The position numbers were made by a program, and so were the translations under genes. Shown one piece after another: positions 46,228-57,113 of a DNA stretch of 64,000 nucleotides (position 1 is the first letter of the stretch; each line of letters opens with the position of its first letter). The stretch is from Aureobasidium sp. EXF-3400 (taxonomy: Eukaryota; Ascomycota; Dothideomycetes; Dothideales; Saccotheciaceae): positions 1 through 64,000 of the forward strand of contig SWBL01000149.1 in NCBI GenBank assembly GCA_024195585.1. Reading direction: 5' to 3'. The notes under the pieces were generated by a model. It was not told the DNA's origin. It saw only the letters and a list, made by a program, of their open reading frames with translations, and did no database searches.

Positions 46228-46531
46228 TGGAGGAGCGATTGTGGTGCAATGGATGTATGCGATTGGGATAGAGCGTGTTGTATACGATCATATGGTGGCG
46301 GTTGTGTCTTGCGACAGGTCTGAAGGAGGATTGTGGTAGCTGCCTCAGTCATGACGGAATCTTGGACGTGTATATTTCGCGTCTGTCCCAATTGGGAACA
46401 CTGCCCCTCCTTCCGTCACTAACAATGTCTTCGTACAGAGTGTATACACGAAATCGTCATTCATTCTAAGGGGTATCATGAGAAGAAAAAAGAGACTCTA
46501 CAATATCCTGCCTGTCATCATTCCCACATCT
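46228..46531. other. Intergenic 46228-46531
   Basis: Short spacer holding the promoter of the disordered-protein gene and the 3' end of the deacetylase gene. Confidence 0.5.
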
Positions 46532-49500
46532 CTAGTGCTGAGGTGTCTCTGGAATTACCCTTCCATCCTGTCCATCTCTCTTCTTCTCCGGACTGTCCAA
46601 GTCCATCATGTCGACATCATCTGGCGTAATAACCTTACTCAGCGTAGGCAGTCCTTCAAGCATCGACCTTGAAACTCCATTGCCGTGGCCAGATATCGGA
46701 TTAGGTCCACTGGGCCGAGTAGGCGCGAAAGGAATTGCTCCTGTGCTGGAAAAGGTTGGAAGATTGTTCTCAGGATGCGTATATGAAGGGTTGAAAAAGT
46801 GTGAGTTGGACTGTTGTTGTGGGACGGGGCGGAACGGTGGAGCCTGCATCTGAGGAGCTTGTATCTGATGAGTCTGCATGTGAGAAGCTTGCGTTTGAGG
46901 AGCTTGCATCTGGTGAGTCTGCATCTGAGGAGCCTGGGCTTCAGTCGCGGCATCACCAAGCAATGTCCTCTGATGTGGGTCAATATGTTGCGCTTGGCTT
47001 GGTACAGCAGGTGCACCAGCACTCTGTTGCGGTGTTACCTCTCTTGTAGGCGGCGCCATGTCAAGATATAGCGGTGAGTCTCTGTGTGTCAATGTGGAAG
47101 GCACCGTCTGCGCGGTAGACGCCGGTTGCCTGCGCGAGCTTTGTTGTTCTGCCACGGCCGGAGCAGCGCTTAGCTCTGCTTGAGAGACATTGTGTTCGAT
47201 CTTTGGAGCGACCTGCTCGACTGGTTGTTGAGGCATCGGCACGTCAGGTCTGGTAGTATTTGTCTGAGCTTCTGCCTTGGCCTTCTCTTCCAACTCCTTC
47301 ATCTTGCGATCGTGGTCTTCTCGTGTTCCCACCTTTAGATGGATTCTCTTAATTCCGGCTGGTCTCAGAGGCTGTATATGGTTGATTGGTTTGGTGTAAT
47401 CGACGGTGATAGGCATTGCGGATGGTACAGAGGGCTCTGATGGGTACCTCTTTGGCTCTGGGCGAGGCGCGCGATTTTCTAGCTTGAAAAATGGTTCAGG
47501 CTCGGTCTTGATGATGGGTTCCTGCTTCACGACTGGCTCTTTCGGTGGTACTGGCTTCAACGCCTTTGCACGCGCCTTCCTGGGACTAGCAGGTGGTAGC
47601 TGTACAGGCATAACAGGCACTGGAGGCACCTCGGTATCCTCCGACTTCACTTCAAACATGTTGCTGGTTCTTCTTGTCATCCGCTTGGGTTGCTGGATCT
47701 TCTCAGGAACAGATTGGACGTCGTGTGAAATTGGCAGTTCCGATATCGTCTGGCGCCTAGCGAGATCGAGAGGAGGAGGTTTGATCGACATGTCTGCCTC
47801 ATTTGGTGGACTGACGGTGTCTGCACCTCTGGGCTTCCTGGTTCGGAGCTGTCTGCCTCCAGCGACTGGCTCTGCTGCTACGGTGACTGGTGCAGAAAGT
47901 CTATCCTTCTTGATTCTTACCGGAGCAAGGTCTTCTGGCGCATGGCTCCTAGTTTGGCGATCGGAAGGAATGATGAGCTTGCTCAACTCATGCACAGCAA
48001 CGACCCAATTGACTTCAGCCGGCTCTCTTGGGCCAGCAGGTCTGGGTGACATTGGTCGCAGAGTCCCTGAGATCGATCTTTGGAATTTGAGCGGGTCGAC
48101 TACCTTCCCTGCGAACGACTGGGTGGGTGTGGCGTATGTAGGCATGGCAGTACGTTGGGTGCGCGTAACCACTGGTAGCGGAGGAGGTGTGACGTGAGTT
48201 TCTAGAGCTTGTAGATTCTTGACATCCCACCAGTTGGGATCATACTCTGGTGTATGGTGCGCTGAGCCATTAGCAGAAGTCGAGATGTTCATGCTCTGCA
48301 TGGCACTCGCAATATCATCATCATTTGGAAGTGCTTCTGATCCATTGCTGGCTCCTGCACTGGGATCTTGACAAAGCCCAGAGATGTGACTGAGCACACC
48401 ACTACAGAGAGCTCTGTCGCTGTAACCTCCTTCTAGTACGGAGATGACACGACCGTTGACGCCCGTTCCCTCCTCTTGAGCTAGCTTAGTGACATCCTTC
48501 GCAAAGCGAGCATAGAACTCAGTGGGCACATTGACTGCATGTCGCTGCATACCAGCACCTTCCCACTGACTTGCATCAAATCCAGCAGAGATGAAAATGG
48601 CAGCTCTGGGTGGTGCTTGTTTGTGCGAGTCCTTGATCGTCTGTGTGTGCCTTCTCAAGAACGTCCGAGCTTTCTCCAGCAAGATCGAGTATTTCGTTTC
48701 GTAAAGAGCCCAGAACTCGTCCATGGTTCTCCAAGCTTCTAGATGAACGTTCCAGATGGATTGATTGTGAATGTTGTCAATGCAAAGACTTGCATTGGTG
48801 ACTTTGTCCTTGTCTCCGTCTTCGCAAGGATATGAATTGATGTCGTGCATGCTGTAGTATCCAATGGCGGTCTTCTTGGTGAATGAGGCATTCTTGGGCA
48901 TTCTCGCGCTCTTTGCATTCCTGTCCCATGTGATATCCTGCGAACCGTCACCATGATGTAAGTCAATATCCAAGATCACGGCGTGTGTAAGGCCATATGT
49001 TTGTGCAGCATATTCGATGCCGATGTGAACATTATTGATCCAACAGAAGCCAGAAGGAAAGTCTGAAGAACAGTGATGACCAGGTGGACGGATAGCAACA
49101 AAGGCGCGCCTGGGAGAAGTCGGGATGCTAGAGAAAATGGTGTCAACAGCATCGCAAACACCACCAATGGCACCTTGGAGAGCGTTCAGCGATTCGGAGC
49201 AGAGGTACAGATCGCCTTCGTGGAAAGGTTGCTTTTCAGTTGTCGAGCCTGAGACCTCTGGTCTAGCCAATTCCTTTATGTGCTGTTCCAGCCTCTCTCC
49301 TGCAACATTACACATGGTCTCGAGTTCCTTCATCCACTCAGTCCCATGTACAGCAGAAACGAACGGCGAAGTCAGTGGTACTGCGCGAGAAGTCTTCCTG
49401 ATCTTGAATGGAATGCGAGAATCAGGCTGCTTGTCTGGGTGAGGAGCGTGACTTCCGCCCGAATGCCTCGATCCAAGACGAACATAAGCAGCCGAAAGTC

Positions 49501-50077
49501 CTAGAACAGCAGCCAGTACACGCTCCGGCCTCTCGACAATCATGCTCAGCATGCCCTTGGAAGTCTTTGGCCTCGAGAATCTGTGTCCATAGCATGCATC
49601 ATGAAGGATGACCGCAACCTGCGCAGTGATGAACTCGGAATCGTGCAATGCCAGTTCCTGGGCGAAATGAGCTGATGCGATTTGCGCAGCTGTCAAAGCA
49701 GGGGGTTCCTCGATCAAAGAATGCGAATAGGATCCAATGGTTGAAGCAGAACGATCGCCACGGCGAGGAGAGCCAGCAGGAGATGTTGTATTGGTCATGC
49801 TGCGCATAGAAGATATTGACGATTTGCGCCTGGGTGGAGTTCCTGCTTGGCTCATTACACTGGGAGCTCTTCGCAGAGATGATGGTGAGTCGTAGGCGCC
49901 AGGAGTGGTGGATCGATGAACAGATGTCATAGGACTCGAGGCGACTCTTGAAGCAGTCCTACGTTCAGCTGGAGAGTTTGATCTGACTAGAGAGAGTCGG
50001 TCGAGATTTCGCGACAGAGACGGACTTTGTTCTCTCTTGTGTCCTGGACCCGGACTTGAACGAGGATGTTCGGCCAT
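46532..50077 (-). CDS. hos3: HOS3-like histone deacetylase
   Basis: Intronless, 1181 aa. A Ser/Pro/Arg-rich N-terminus (1-125) precedes the class II-type deacetylase domain at about 150-570. Visible parts are the opening VILHDACYGHRFSRPKTSK, RPPGHHCSSDFPSGFCWINN with the paired histidines at 334-335, DIDLHHGDG at 370-378 with zinc ligands, YYSMHDINSYP, SAGFDASQWEGAGM and LEGGYS. The long C-terminal part (600-1181) is disordered and Pro/Gln-rich, with a Gln-rich repeat (QAPQMQTHQ units, nt 46841-46938). HOS3-family enzymes remove acetyl groups from histone tails; in some fungi they locate to septa or nuclear pores. The length agrees with filamentous ascomycete HOS3, which is longer than the yeast protein. 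Confidence 0.95.
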   Translation of the reverse strand: MAEHPRSSPGPGHKREQSPSLSRNLDRLSLVRSNSPAERRTASRVASSPMTSVHRSTTPGAYDSPSSLRRAPSVMSQAGTPPRRKSSISSMRSMTNTTSPAGSPRRGDRSASTIGSYSHSLIEEPPALTAAQIASAHFAQELALHDSEFITAQVAVILHDACYGHRFSRPKTSKGMLSMIVERPERVLAAVLGLSAAYVRLGSRHSGGSHAPHPDKQPDSRIPFKIRKTSRAVPLTSPFVSAVHGTEWMKELETMCNVAGERLEQHIKELARPEVSGSTTEKQPFHEGDLYLCSESLNALQGAIGGVCDAVDTIFSSIPTSPRRAFVAIRPPGHHCSSDFPSGFCWINNVHIGIEYAAQTYGLTHAVILDIDLHHGDGSQDITWDRNAKSARMPKNASFTKKTAIGYYSMHDINSYPCEDGDKDKVTNASLCIDNIHNQSIWNVHLEAWRTMDEFWALYETKYSILLEKARTFLRRHTQTIKDSHKQAPPRAAIFISAGFDASQWEGAGMQRHAVNVPTEFYARFAKDVTKLAQEEGTGVNGRVISVLEGGYSDRALCSGVLSHISGLCQDPSAGASNGSEALPNDDDIASAMQSMNISTSANGSAHHTPEYDPNWWDVKNLQALETHVTPPPLPVVTRTQRTAMPTYATPTQSFAGKVVDPLKFQRSISGTLRPMSPRPAGPREPAEVNWVVAVHELSKLIIPSDRQTRSHAPEDLAPVRIKKDRLSAPVTVAAEPVAGGRQLRTRKPRGADTVSPPNEADMSIKPPPLDLARRQTISELPISHDVQSVPEKIQQPKRMTRRTSNMFEVKSEDTEVPPVPVMPVQLPPASPRKARAKALKPVPPKEPVVKQEPIIKTEPEPFFKLENRAPRPEPKRYPSEPSVPSAMPITVDYTKPINHIQPLRPAGIKRIHLKVGTREDHDRKMKELEEKAKAEAQTNTTRPDVPMPQQPVEQVAPKIEHNVSQAELSAAPAVAEQQSSRRQPASTAQTVPSTLTHRDSPLYLDMAPPTREVTPQQSAGAPAVPSQAQHIDPHQRTLLGDAATEAQAPQMQTHQMQAPQTQASHMQTHQIQAPQMQAPPFRPVPQQQSNSHFFNPSYTHPENNLPTFSSTGAIPFAPTRPSGPNPISGHGNGVSRSMLEGLPTLSKVITPDDVDMMDLDSPEKKRDGQDGRVIPETPQH

Positions 50078-50596
50078 GTTTGTTTATATTATGCGCTTTT
50101 GAATTTTTTTTTCAGTGGGGTGTTTCTGCTCGGTCTGACATTTCCTGCATGCTGTCTGATGATAACTGAGTCTTTCTGCATTGATTCAGAAGTTTTGAAC
50201 GGCATCCAAAACCCCCTGGGAAGCTTGCTGTCCACTCTTGTTGACCCGTTCCTTGTCCGCTTTCACGTGTTTCTTGGCGCATATCATCGCCCTTCGCGTC
50301 TCACTCTCTGCTTGTCGCTTCTTCAGCGACACGTCCAGCTGACATTGCAATATGTTGCACAAAGAGTTCAGACGATGTCTTGTTGCACCATGACGAGAGT
50401 AGGTTCTGTTGATTCAGTGAAAAACACCTTCACGGGCACTGTCTAGCTTCGAGTCAGACCTGCATCCTCCAGCCGCTATAGTACTCTGCCGCTATCGGAT
50501 CAAAGTCAAGTCATCTTGTTGAGCCCTCGCACCCCATCGCATCTTCTGTCGCATCACGACTCTTCATTGTCAAGCTCTCTGTAACCTCTAGTAACC
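50078..50596. other. Divergent intergenic 50078-50596
   Basis: Between the start codons of the deacetylase and TENA-like genes; carries both promoters. Frames inside are short and unsupported. Confidence 0.5.
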
Positions 50597-51307
50597 ATGG
50601 CTCCCAAGAAGCTCACCGACCACCTCCTCGCCCAGAACCCTGATGGCTTCAAGTCGGCGACCAACCACCCATGGCTTCGTCTGGCCGGCACCTCGAAGCT
50701 ACCCACCTCAGCTCTACTGGCCTGGCTGACCCAAGACCGCCTCTACATCTTTTCCTACATCCCCTTCATGGGCAACATGCTCTCCAAAGCCTCCTTCCCA
50801 TCTACTTCCTCGCGTGAGAAGTCGCTCGAATGGCGCGTCGCCGACTGTTTTATCAATGCTCTCACCAACGTTCGCAGAGAGCTCGGCATGTTCGAAGACA
50901 TCCTCAGGGAGCACTTTGACTGGAAAGAAGGAGGCGAGCAGGCGACGAAAGAGACAAGGGCATACCAAGACATGTTTGCTGGTGCTGGTGCGCCAAACCA
51001 GAGCATTTTAATCGGCATGACGGCTCTGTGGGCGACAGAGAAGTGCTACCTTGAGGCTTGGAAGTATGCCTCGAGCTTCAAGGATGAGGTGCCTCAAGAG
51101 AAGAAAGATCATGTGCTGCATACCACTCTCATACCCAATTGGACGTGTGATGAGTTTGAGGAGTTTGTCATCTGCATCGAGAAGCTCCTCGATGAGCTTG
51201 CTGCGGACATTGATGAAGGTAGCACAGAGTGGGTGAAGTGTGAACAAGTGTGGGATCAAGTTTTGTGGGCTGAAGAGAACTTCTGGCCAAAGGTGACTCG
51301 GGAGTAG
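50597..51307 (+). CDS. TENA/THI-4-like, haem-oxygenase-fold protein
   Basis: Intronless, 236 aa, with the start in an ACCATGG context. The all-helical pattern matches the TENA/THI-4 family: SATNHPWLRLAGTSKLP (about 20-36), LLAWLTQDRLYIFSYIPFMGNML, a central region ending in the tripeptide-like SILIGMTALWATEKCYLEAW (split here by function), and a C-terminal VWDQVLWAEENFWP. Thiaminase II members salvage pyrimidine, but the catalytic cysteine of TenA at the expected site is not evident, so this is probably the non-thiaminase fungal branch. Cytosolic by lack of signals. Confidence 0.88.
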   Translation: MAPKKLTDHLLAQNPDGFKSATNHPWLRLAGTSKLPTSALLAWLTQDRLYIFSYIPFMGNMLSKASFPSTSSREKSLEWRVADCFINALTNVRRELGMFEDILREHFDWKEGGEQATKETRAYQDMFAGAGAPNQSILIGMTALWATEKCYLEAWKYASSFKDEVPQEKKDHVLHTTLIPNWTCDEFEEFVICIEKLLDELAADIDEGSTEWVKCEQVWDQVLWAEENFWPKVTRE

Positions 51308-51785
51308 AACCTTGGATACCCCCACAGGTCAGTAGTCCATAGCATTTAATATCGTATTACCTTCTACAGCCGGTTTGATCAACACAAGCGACAATGCCAC
51401 ATGATTTAATTATGTTAGGAAGGTTATCAGATCAGGCTGCCATGTACTGCTGTCCCAAGAGGAAGCTCTTCAGCTTGCGAAGCAACAACAAGAAATATCC
51501 CAATCATCGCTTTCAAGTGAAAGCTCTTGCGCCCTTATGAACGTATAACCACGATTGCACCACAAAAGATCCCAAGCAAAAGAAAAAAGACACTGTACAT
51601 TTGTTTCATTACTTGATCGTCAGAAAAGATGGGAGTCTTGGATGTCAGCGTCAGGGTCATCCCCACAGAATCCAAAAATCTCCAGGGTCCACCAACGAAC
51701 CCTGCCCAGCAAAACTCAACACCACCACAACTCTCTCTCAAAAGAACTTCTAGCAAGCAAAGAGGAGTCTGACATGGTCATTGAC

Positions 51786-51790
51786 AAAAA
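51786..51790 (-). terminator. Pol III T-run after tRNA-Thr
   Basis: Five T residues on the minus strand begin about 15 bases after the tRNA 3' end. Confidence 0.6.
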
Positions 51791-51805
51791 TGTAATCAAG
51801 CTGAC

Positions 51806-51878
51806 TGCCTCCTAACGGAGTCGAACCGGTGACCTCGGCATTACTAGTGCCGCGCTCTACCAACTGAGCTAAAGAGGC
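51806..51878 (-). tRNA. tRNA-Thr(AGU)
   Basis: A 73-nt cloverleaf without intron. Acceptor GCCTCTT pairs with AGGAGGC and A is the discriminator. The D-arm is AGCTCAGTTGGTAGAGC. Anticodon stem CGGCA/TGCCG encloses CTAGTAA with anticodon AGT. B-box GGTTCGACTCC is present. Read in the cytosol it decodes ACU, and ACC by inosine. Confidence 0.95.
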
Positions 51879-52202
51879 TTGATGCTGCTGTGGTTGAAAA
51901 AGAAACAATATTTCTCGAAAACTAATGGGTGAAAAAAGCGCACGGACGCTGGAGTTTTGACGGGCCGTACTTGTAAGGCTGGCTTGGCTGGGGACGAGAT
52001 GCAAAGGTTGTAAGGCAGGCACCAGTGAGAAGGAATTTGAGAAATGATCGTTCCTTCCTGCTACTTAGACTGAACGATTTTTCTCACAAGTGTTTGTCCA
52101 TGTGATGAGTTTGAACAACAAATGCGAGGATAACATTCACCGAGCGTCCAATTCCAAAATCTTTCCGATCTATCTCTGCACATTACCAATCATGCAACAC
52201 AT

Positions 52203-54202
52203 CTAACTAGTCTGCAAAGCAGCCTGCTTAACACCCTCAGTAACCTCCTCAACAGCATCACCAGCGCTGGGACTCTCAGCACCGTCTTTCTCAGCAGACT
52301 CAACAGACTTGCCGGCATCCTTAGCTAACTTAGCCTTAGCCCTCTCAGCCTCCTTCTTTGCCTTCTTCTTCTCTTTATCTGCCTTTTTCGCAGCGGCCTT
52401 TGCTTCCTTCTCGGCTTTGGCCTTCTTGGCTTCATCGCCGCCGAACATTTCGCGCCATTCCTTTTCCTTCTCGGGCTTGATTTGTTGGAACAGGTGGGCG
52501 GCGGTGCCGAGTTTGTGGGAGGGGGTGATGCTATCGCCTTGCCAGTCGTCGGGGATGATGAGCAGAGTGGTGTTGAGTTGTTCGAGGATGGCGGTGGTGG
52601 TGGAGGGCATGTAGGGTGCAATGATGGAGGCGAGCAGGTGTACGTGGTTCAAAGCCAGACCTGCGACGGCAGCACAGCGTTCAGGTTCGTCCTTGGCTAG
52701 TGCATTATCCAGCTTGTTGTCCTGGAGGAACTTGTTTCCGAGGTAGGAGATGTGCATGGCGGCTTGCAGACCTTGACGGATCTTGACGGCGTCCATGGTG
52801 GCAAGGTACTCCTTGAGGGCCTCGTTGACTTCCTTCTTGTGCGCGGCAATGATGCCTTCTGAGTCGTTGTACTTTGTGTAGTCTGGTACGACACCCTCGA
52901 AGACGGGAGAGTTGACGTACTTGACGATACGGTTGACAAAGTTGCCGAGGTTCTTGAGAAGCTCGTTGTTGTTGGAGTTGATGAAACCGGTCCACTCGAA
53001 CTCAGTGTCGCCAGTCTCGGGACGTCTCGACAAAAGGTAGTAACGCCAGACGTCTGAGGGGATGCCGGTCTCCTTTGCGTTGGTTCCGAAGACACCAATA
53101 CCTCTGCTCTTGCTGAACTTGCCTTGCTCGTAGTTGAGGTACTCGGTGGTGGAAAGATGGTTCAACATGGTCCACTTGTCGCCAGTACCAAGTTGCGACG
53201 AAGGGAAAACGACAGTGTGGAAGGGAACGTTGTCTTTGCCCATGAATTGGTACAAGCTGACGTTCTCAGGGTTGTGCCACCACTTCTGCCACTGATCTGT
53301 GTAGTTTGCGGTGATAGAAACGTAACCAATGCAGGCGTCGAACCAGACGTACAGGACCTTCTCGTCGTAACCATCCAGAGGGACCTTTGTGCCCCACTTC
53401 AAGTCGCGGGTGATACCTCTGGGCTTGAGACCTTCTTGCAACCAAGAGTTTGTGATATGGATACCGTTGGATGACCATGCACCCTCCTTGCTCGATTTTG
53501 CTGACCATTCCTCGACCTGTGCCTGCAGCTTGTCCAACAGCAGATAAATGTGTTTTGTCTCTCTTGCGACAGGAGTTGCGCCGTCAAGCTTGCAGCGGGG
53601 CTTCTTCAACTCCAGAGGGTCGAGCAAATGGCCACACTTGTCGCACTGATCTCCTCTTGCATCCTCGTAGGCGCACAGCGGACATTCTCCCTCGACGAAG
53701 CGGTCGGCCAAGAAGGAGTTGTGTGTTTCGCAGTAGGGTTGGACGGTTGTCTGTTCCTCCAAGAAGCCGTTCTTGTAGAGTTTTGTGAAGATGTCCTGAG
53801 CAATGTCTGTCTGCTGGGTGGTGGGGGTGCGACCGAAGATGTCGAAGCCGATGTTGAACCACTCGTAGACTTCTGCGTGCAGCTTGTGGTACTTGTTGCA
53901 CAGCTCTTCTGGTGTGCACTTCTCCTCAATGGCCTTGGTCTCGGTGGCAGTTCCGTATTCGTCGGTACCGCAAACGAAGAGGGTGGGGAGGCCGCGTGCC
54001 TTGCAGTATCTGCGACCAGAAAGTCAGCCATGTCTGCGCGCAAACGTCGCTAGACCGAGACTGACCTGGAGAAGACATCGGCAGACAAGACACTACCAAT
54101 GATGTTGCCCAAATGAGGGACGTTGTTGACGTAGGGAAGGGCTGAGGTGATGAGGATATTCCTCTTGCCCTCCTCGGGGAGGATTTCTTTGCGCTCGCTC
54201 AT
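52203..54202 (-). CDS. Cytosolic methionyl-tRNA synthetase
   Basis: Two exons (54202-54066 and 54009-52203) with a 56-nt phase-2 intron give 647 aa. The class I signatures are clear: HLGN at residues 30-33 (HIGH motif), KFSKS at 343-347 (KMSKS motif). A zinc knot contains CPLC and CDKC at about 156-171. The anticodon-binding alpha-helical domain ([16 protein letters not shown] onward) follows. The C-terminus is a Lys/Ala-rich extension ([26 protein letters not shown]) likely to assist tRNA binding, ending in a Ser/Glu tail. The GST-like N-terminal domain of budding yeast MetRS is absent. No mitochondrial presequence, so this is the cytoplasmic enzyme charging tRNA-Met. Essential for translation. 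Divergent from the LTO1 homologue. Confidence 0.97.
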
Positions 54203-54540
54203 AATACTGCGTCCGTATATTTGTGCTGAATGCGATTCAATGTATGCGTAACCGTGTAAAACAGGCGCCGCTGTTTAATGGTTGTGGTGAGTTGAAGAAT
54301 GGCGTGCGATTCTCGGTGGTCAACTTTCAGCTTTGGACCCCTCCAAAGCTGCTGCTGAAAGTGAGTCAACTGCTCGGCTGCACCCGCCATGCCACCTCCG
54401 CCATCGCTATTCAGCCCTATCACCATACCAGAACTTTTTGTACTCGCCGGAAACATCGGATCAACTCAGATCCGCAAAGAAGAATAACAACATCACACAA
54501 GACATAATCCAATCACTTTTCAGCACAATTTATAGCAACA
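54203..54540. promoter_or_regulatory. Divergent promoter of methionyl-tRNA synthetase and LTO1 genes
   Basis: A 338-bp gap between opposite start codons; the sequence before the LTO1 start is rich in A and C. No TATA box was recognised, as is common for housekeeping genes. Confidence 0.55.
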
Positions 54541-55107
54541 ATGGCCAACCCGCAACCTGATGATTTCGACTCCCTCTTCAACCTGGAAGAAGAATACTAC
54601 ACCGAAGGCTACAATCTCGGCGTGGCAGACGGTTCTCGTGCTGGTCGCATCGAAGGACGTCTCTTTGGTCTCGAGAAGGGGTACGAGAAGTTTGCAGCCA
54701 TGGGAGCTCTAGCTGGAAGAAATGCCGTTTGGGAAGCAAGGATTTCAGATCGAAATTCTGCTACTGCCGAGAAAGAGAGCGAGTTCAAATTGCCTAAGTT
54801 GCCTGGAGGTGCTAGATTGCAGAAGCATTTGCAGACTTTATTTGCTCTGACAGAGGCTGAGAGTTTGTCTACTGAGAACAACGAAGACTCAGTCTCTGAT
54901 TTTGATGATCGCCTCAAGCGCGCTGAGGGCAAAGTCAAGGTCATCGAGAAATTGGTTTCCGAAGGTCCTCTAGTACTCGAGACTTCTCAGCCCGCTGCTT
55001 CTGGGAGTGCCAACACACAAGAACGACGTCAAATCAAGATCAAGAGAACAGATGCTGGTGGTGAGAGCAGCATGGAAGATTTCAATATTCGCCATGCTCG
55101 CTCTTGA
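54541..55107 (+). CDS. lto1: LTO1/ORAOV1 homologue, deca-GX3 protein
   Basis: Intronless, 188 aa, within the usual size range. The N-terminal half carries the Yae1/Lto1 deca-GX3 repeat: glycines four residues apart in EGYNLGVADGSRAGRIEGRLFG and EKGYEKFAAMGALAG (residues about 20-60). The second half is helical and acidic. In yeast Lto1 works with Yae1 as an adaptor that hands Fe-S clusters to the ABC protein Rli1 (ABCE1) in ribosome recycling and biogenesis. The canonical C-terminal tryptophan that recruits the CIA targeting complex is not seen; the protein ends in RHARS, so either Yae1 supplies it or the end is longer through splicing (a frame remains open nearby). Confidence 0.88.
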   Translation: MANPQPDDFDSLFNLEEEYYTEGYNLGVADGSRAGRIEGRLFGLEKGYEKFAAMGALAGRNAVWEARISDRNSATAEKESEFKLPKLPGGARLQKHLQTLFALTEAESLSTENNEDSVSDFDDRLKRAEGKVKVIEKLVSEGPLVLETSQPAASGSANTQERRQIKIKRTDAGGESSMEDFNIRHARS

Positions 55108-55309
55108 AGCCTGTAATTTTCATGCTTCGAAAAGGATTTTTCGCTATTGCTACCAAAGCCAACGATATCATTGTCCCACGCCAGCAAAAACACCAGCTTC
55201 CAAGGACCTCCGATGCTCCACAATATGCGCCCAAAAACCATTCTCACCCCAGAGTGCTCCCAAAATCGAACAAACGCCTCGCTTCATGCCTTCGCCCTAT
55301 TCGGCTTCC

Positions 55310-57113
55310 TCAAGCCGTGGTCGCGGTCTCTCCGCTAGCTGGTCGCAGCTCCTGCACAACATCAAGCTTCGGCTTCTTGGGGTCACTAGCTCCATCCGTC
55401 TGCTGAACGTTGCTCATGTCGGCGAGTGGTGGTCTGTTAGCAGCATTTTCTGCTGGCAACGGCCTCTTCATTGCAGGAGGCTTGTAGGCACTTCTATTTG
55501 CCAATGGGCTCTGCTGCATTCCGCCTGGCATGCCGATACGTCGACTGGTGTCCATGGCAGGGTTGACAAAGTTTGATCTGTTTGCAGGTGCTCCTCCGTT
55601 CACCAACAGTTTCGGATCTGGTATTGGCAATGTTGGAGCGCCAACTTCAGAACGCTTGATTGGTGCTGATTTGCGGCCGTCAACTCCCTGAGTTCGTCTG
55701 ATCGAAGGGCTCTCGTGATGTGGATCGAATAGCTTGATTGGAGGAACAGTACCTGTTGGGGGAGGTTGTGCCAGAACTGCAGCTGCAGCTCCTGAGACAA
55801 AACCGGAGGGTACATGCGCCGGTACTTGAGATGGTGTGACTACTGGTTCTGGAGGCGTGCTCTGTCTACCGTTGGTCGTCGTTGATTCTGCAGCAGAGGA
55901 AGGATTTGAGCGGAAGCCGTTCTGGTTGTTGGCTTGGTGTGGAGGAGGCATCATGCGGTTTGGTTGTTGATTGTTCATGACATTCGAATTCTTGAAGGTC
56001 TGTGGAGGTCCTTGAGGCCGTCCTTGTTGGCCATTTTGTTGACCACTTTGCTGGCCGTTCTGTGGACCAGCAGAGAATTGGCGGACATTGGGCATGGATG
56101 CTACCCTGTTCGGTTGTTGGCGGTTCGCGGCTTGTGCTGAGAGAGAGTTGGCAGGAGGTCGGACTGGCGTCTCGACAGAGACATCGGTCATAGAGTTGTC
56201 CAAATGTACCTCATCAGGATGGCTGAAATCCACCTCGTCAAACAAATTTCCTCCAAACTCGTCCTCAAACTCCGAAGTGTTCGACTGAGCGCTAGGCATG
56301 CGTGCTGGCGGTGGTGCGGTGATGGTTGTGGAAGTCGACGGGCCAGCAAGGGCTTCTTTCTTGATGGGTGCGTGGTCCGGGTGACGGTGTAGATTGTCGG
56401 CGTCCCATTTAGACGGCGCAACTCTGACCTTGGTGACTCTTTGGAGGTAGTCCTTGTCGTACAAACAATTGCCCAGTACGTTTCCGAAGTTGCGCAATGC
56501 TCGTTTCAAAGCGTCGGTCACAGCTTCTTTCTTTGCTTTCTCGAAGGCGGCTGCTTTGCCCTTGCAGTTCTCGATGTGTCCATAGCCAACATCCTGCGCC
56601 GTGTCAGCTCGAGCACATGTAGGAACCTCGAGTAGCTAGCTTACCTCGTGGAATGTACCGTCTCTCAAGGAGACGCGTACGATTGTCGAGAGGCCCAAGT
56701 TGATCTTCCCTGTTGTTGGGCTTTCGTCGCACTAAGACGGTCAGCATTATGACAAGCTGAAGGACTGTAAACAAGACTCACAAAGTCGATCTGGACGTCT
56801 CTAATGGCGCTGCTCCATCCATTGAAGCCAAAGACCTCGTTGGCAAGATTGATGACCTTTTCGGCAGCCAGGTAGTGGACCTTGCCTCCTCCATTTCCTG
56901 GACGTGTTGAGATGTACTCGGGGCCGAGTTGCTTGTCCAGGCGACTCTGCAGTGTGGCTATCTCTTGCGCCGTGTATTCATTGATGTGATTCTTGTGCTC
57001 TTCGTACGGGTTGGTGAACTTGTTGTCCTTCCACTGGTCACCAGGTCTGTTATTGCAGTCAGTACCTTCATGCAAACAATCAAACAATACAGAGACACAA
57101 CTTACGCAGGCAT
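55310..57113 (-). CDS. rad52: DNA repair and recombination protein Rad52
   Basis: Four exons: 57113-57106, 57046-56782, 56731-56645 and 56593-55310, with introns of 59, 50 and 51 nt, giving 547 aa. The first exon codes only MPA with a split codon. The conserved single-strand-annealing domain fills residues 25-200: [51 protein letters not shown], and [21 protein letters not shown] short NCLYDKDY segment ends it. The remaining 330 residues are disordered and rich in Gln, Pro and Asn, where fungal Rad52 binds Rad51 and RPA. It anneals complementary strands and mediates Rad51 loading in homologous recombination. Nuclear. Complete. Confidence 0.96.

Larger units (their letters stand above)
51308..52202. 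other. Intergenic 51308-52202 with tRNA-Thr
   Basis: Between convergent protein genes. Holds the tRNA-Thr gene and its T-run; nothing else supported. Confidence 0.6.

Noticed and set aside
47406..48197. 263-codon plus-strand open frame
   Set aside because: Lies wholly inside the HOS3 gene on the opposite strand; Gly/Ser-rich translation is the antisense of its low-complexity tail.
52309..52614. Alternating Ala/Phe-rich plus-strand frame resembling a membrane protein
   Set aside because: Antisense of the Lys/Ala-rich tail of methionyl-tRNA synthetase, which automatically reads as hydrophobic residues.
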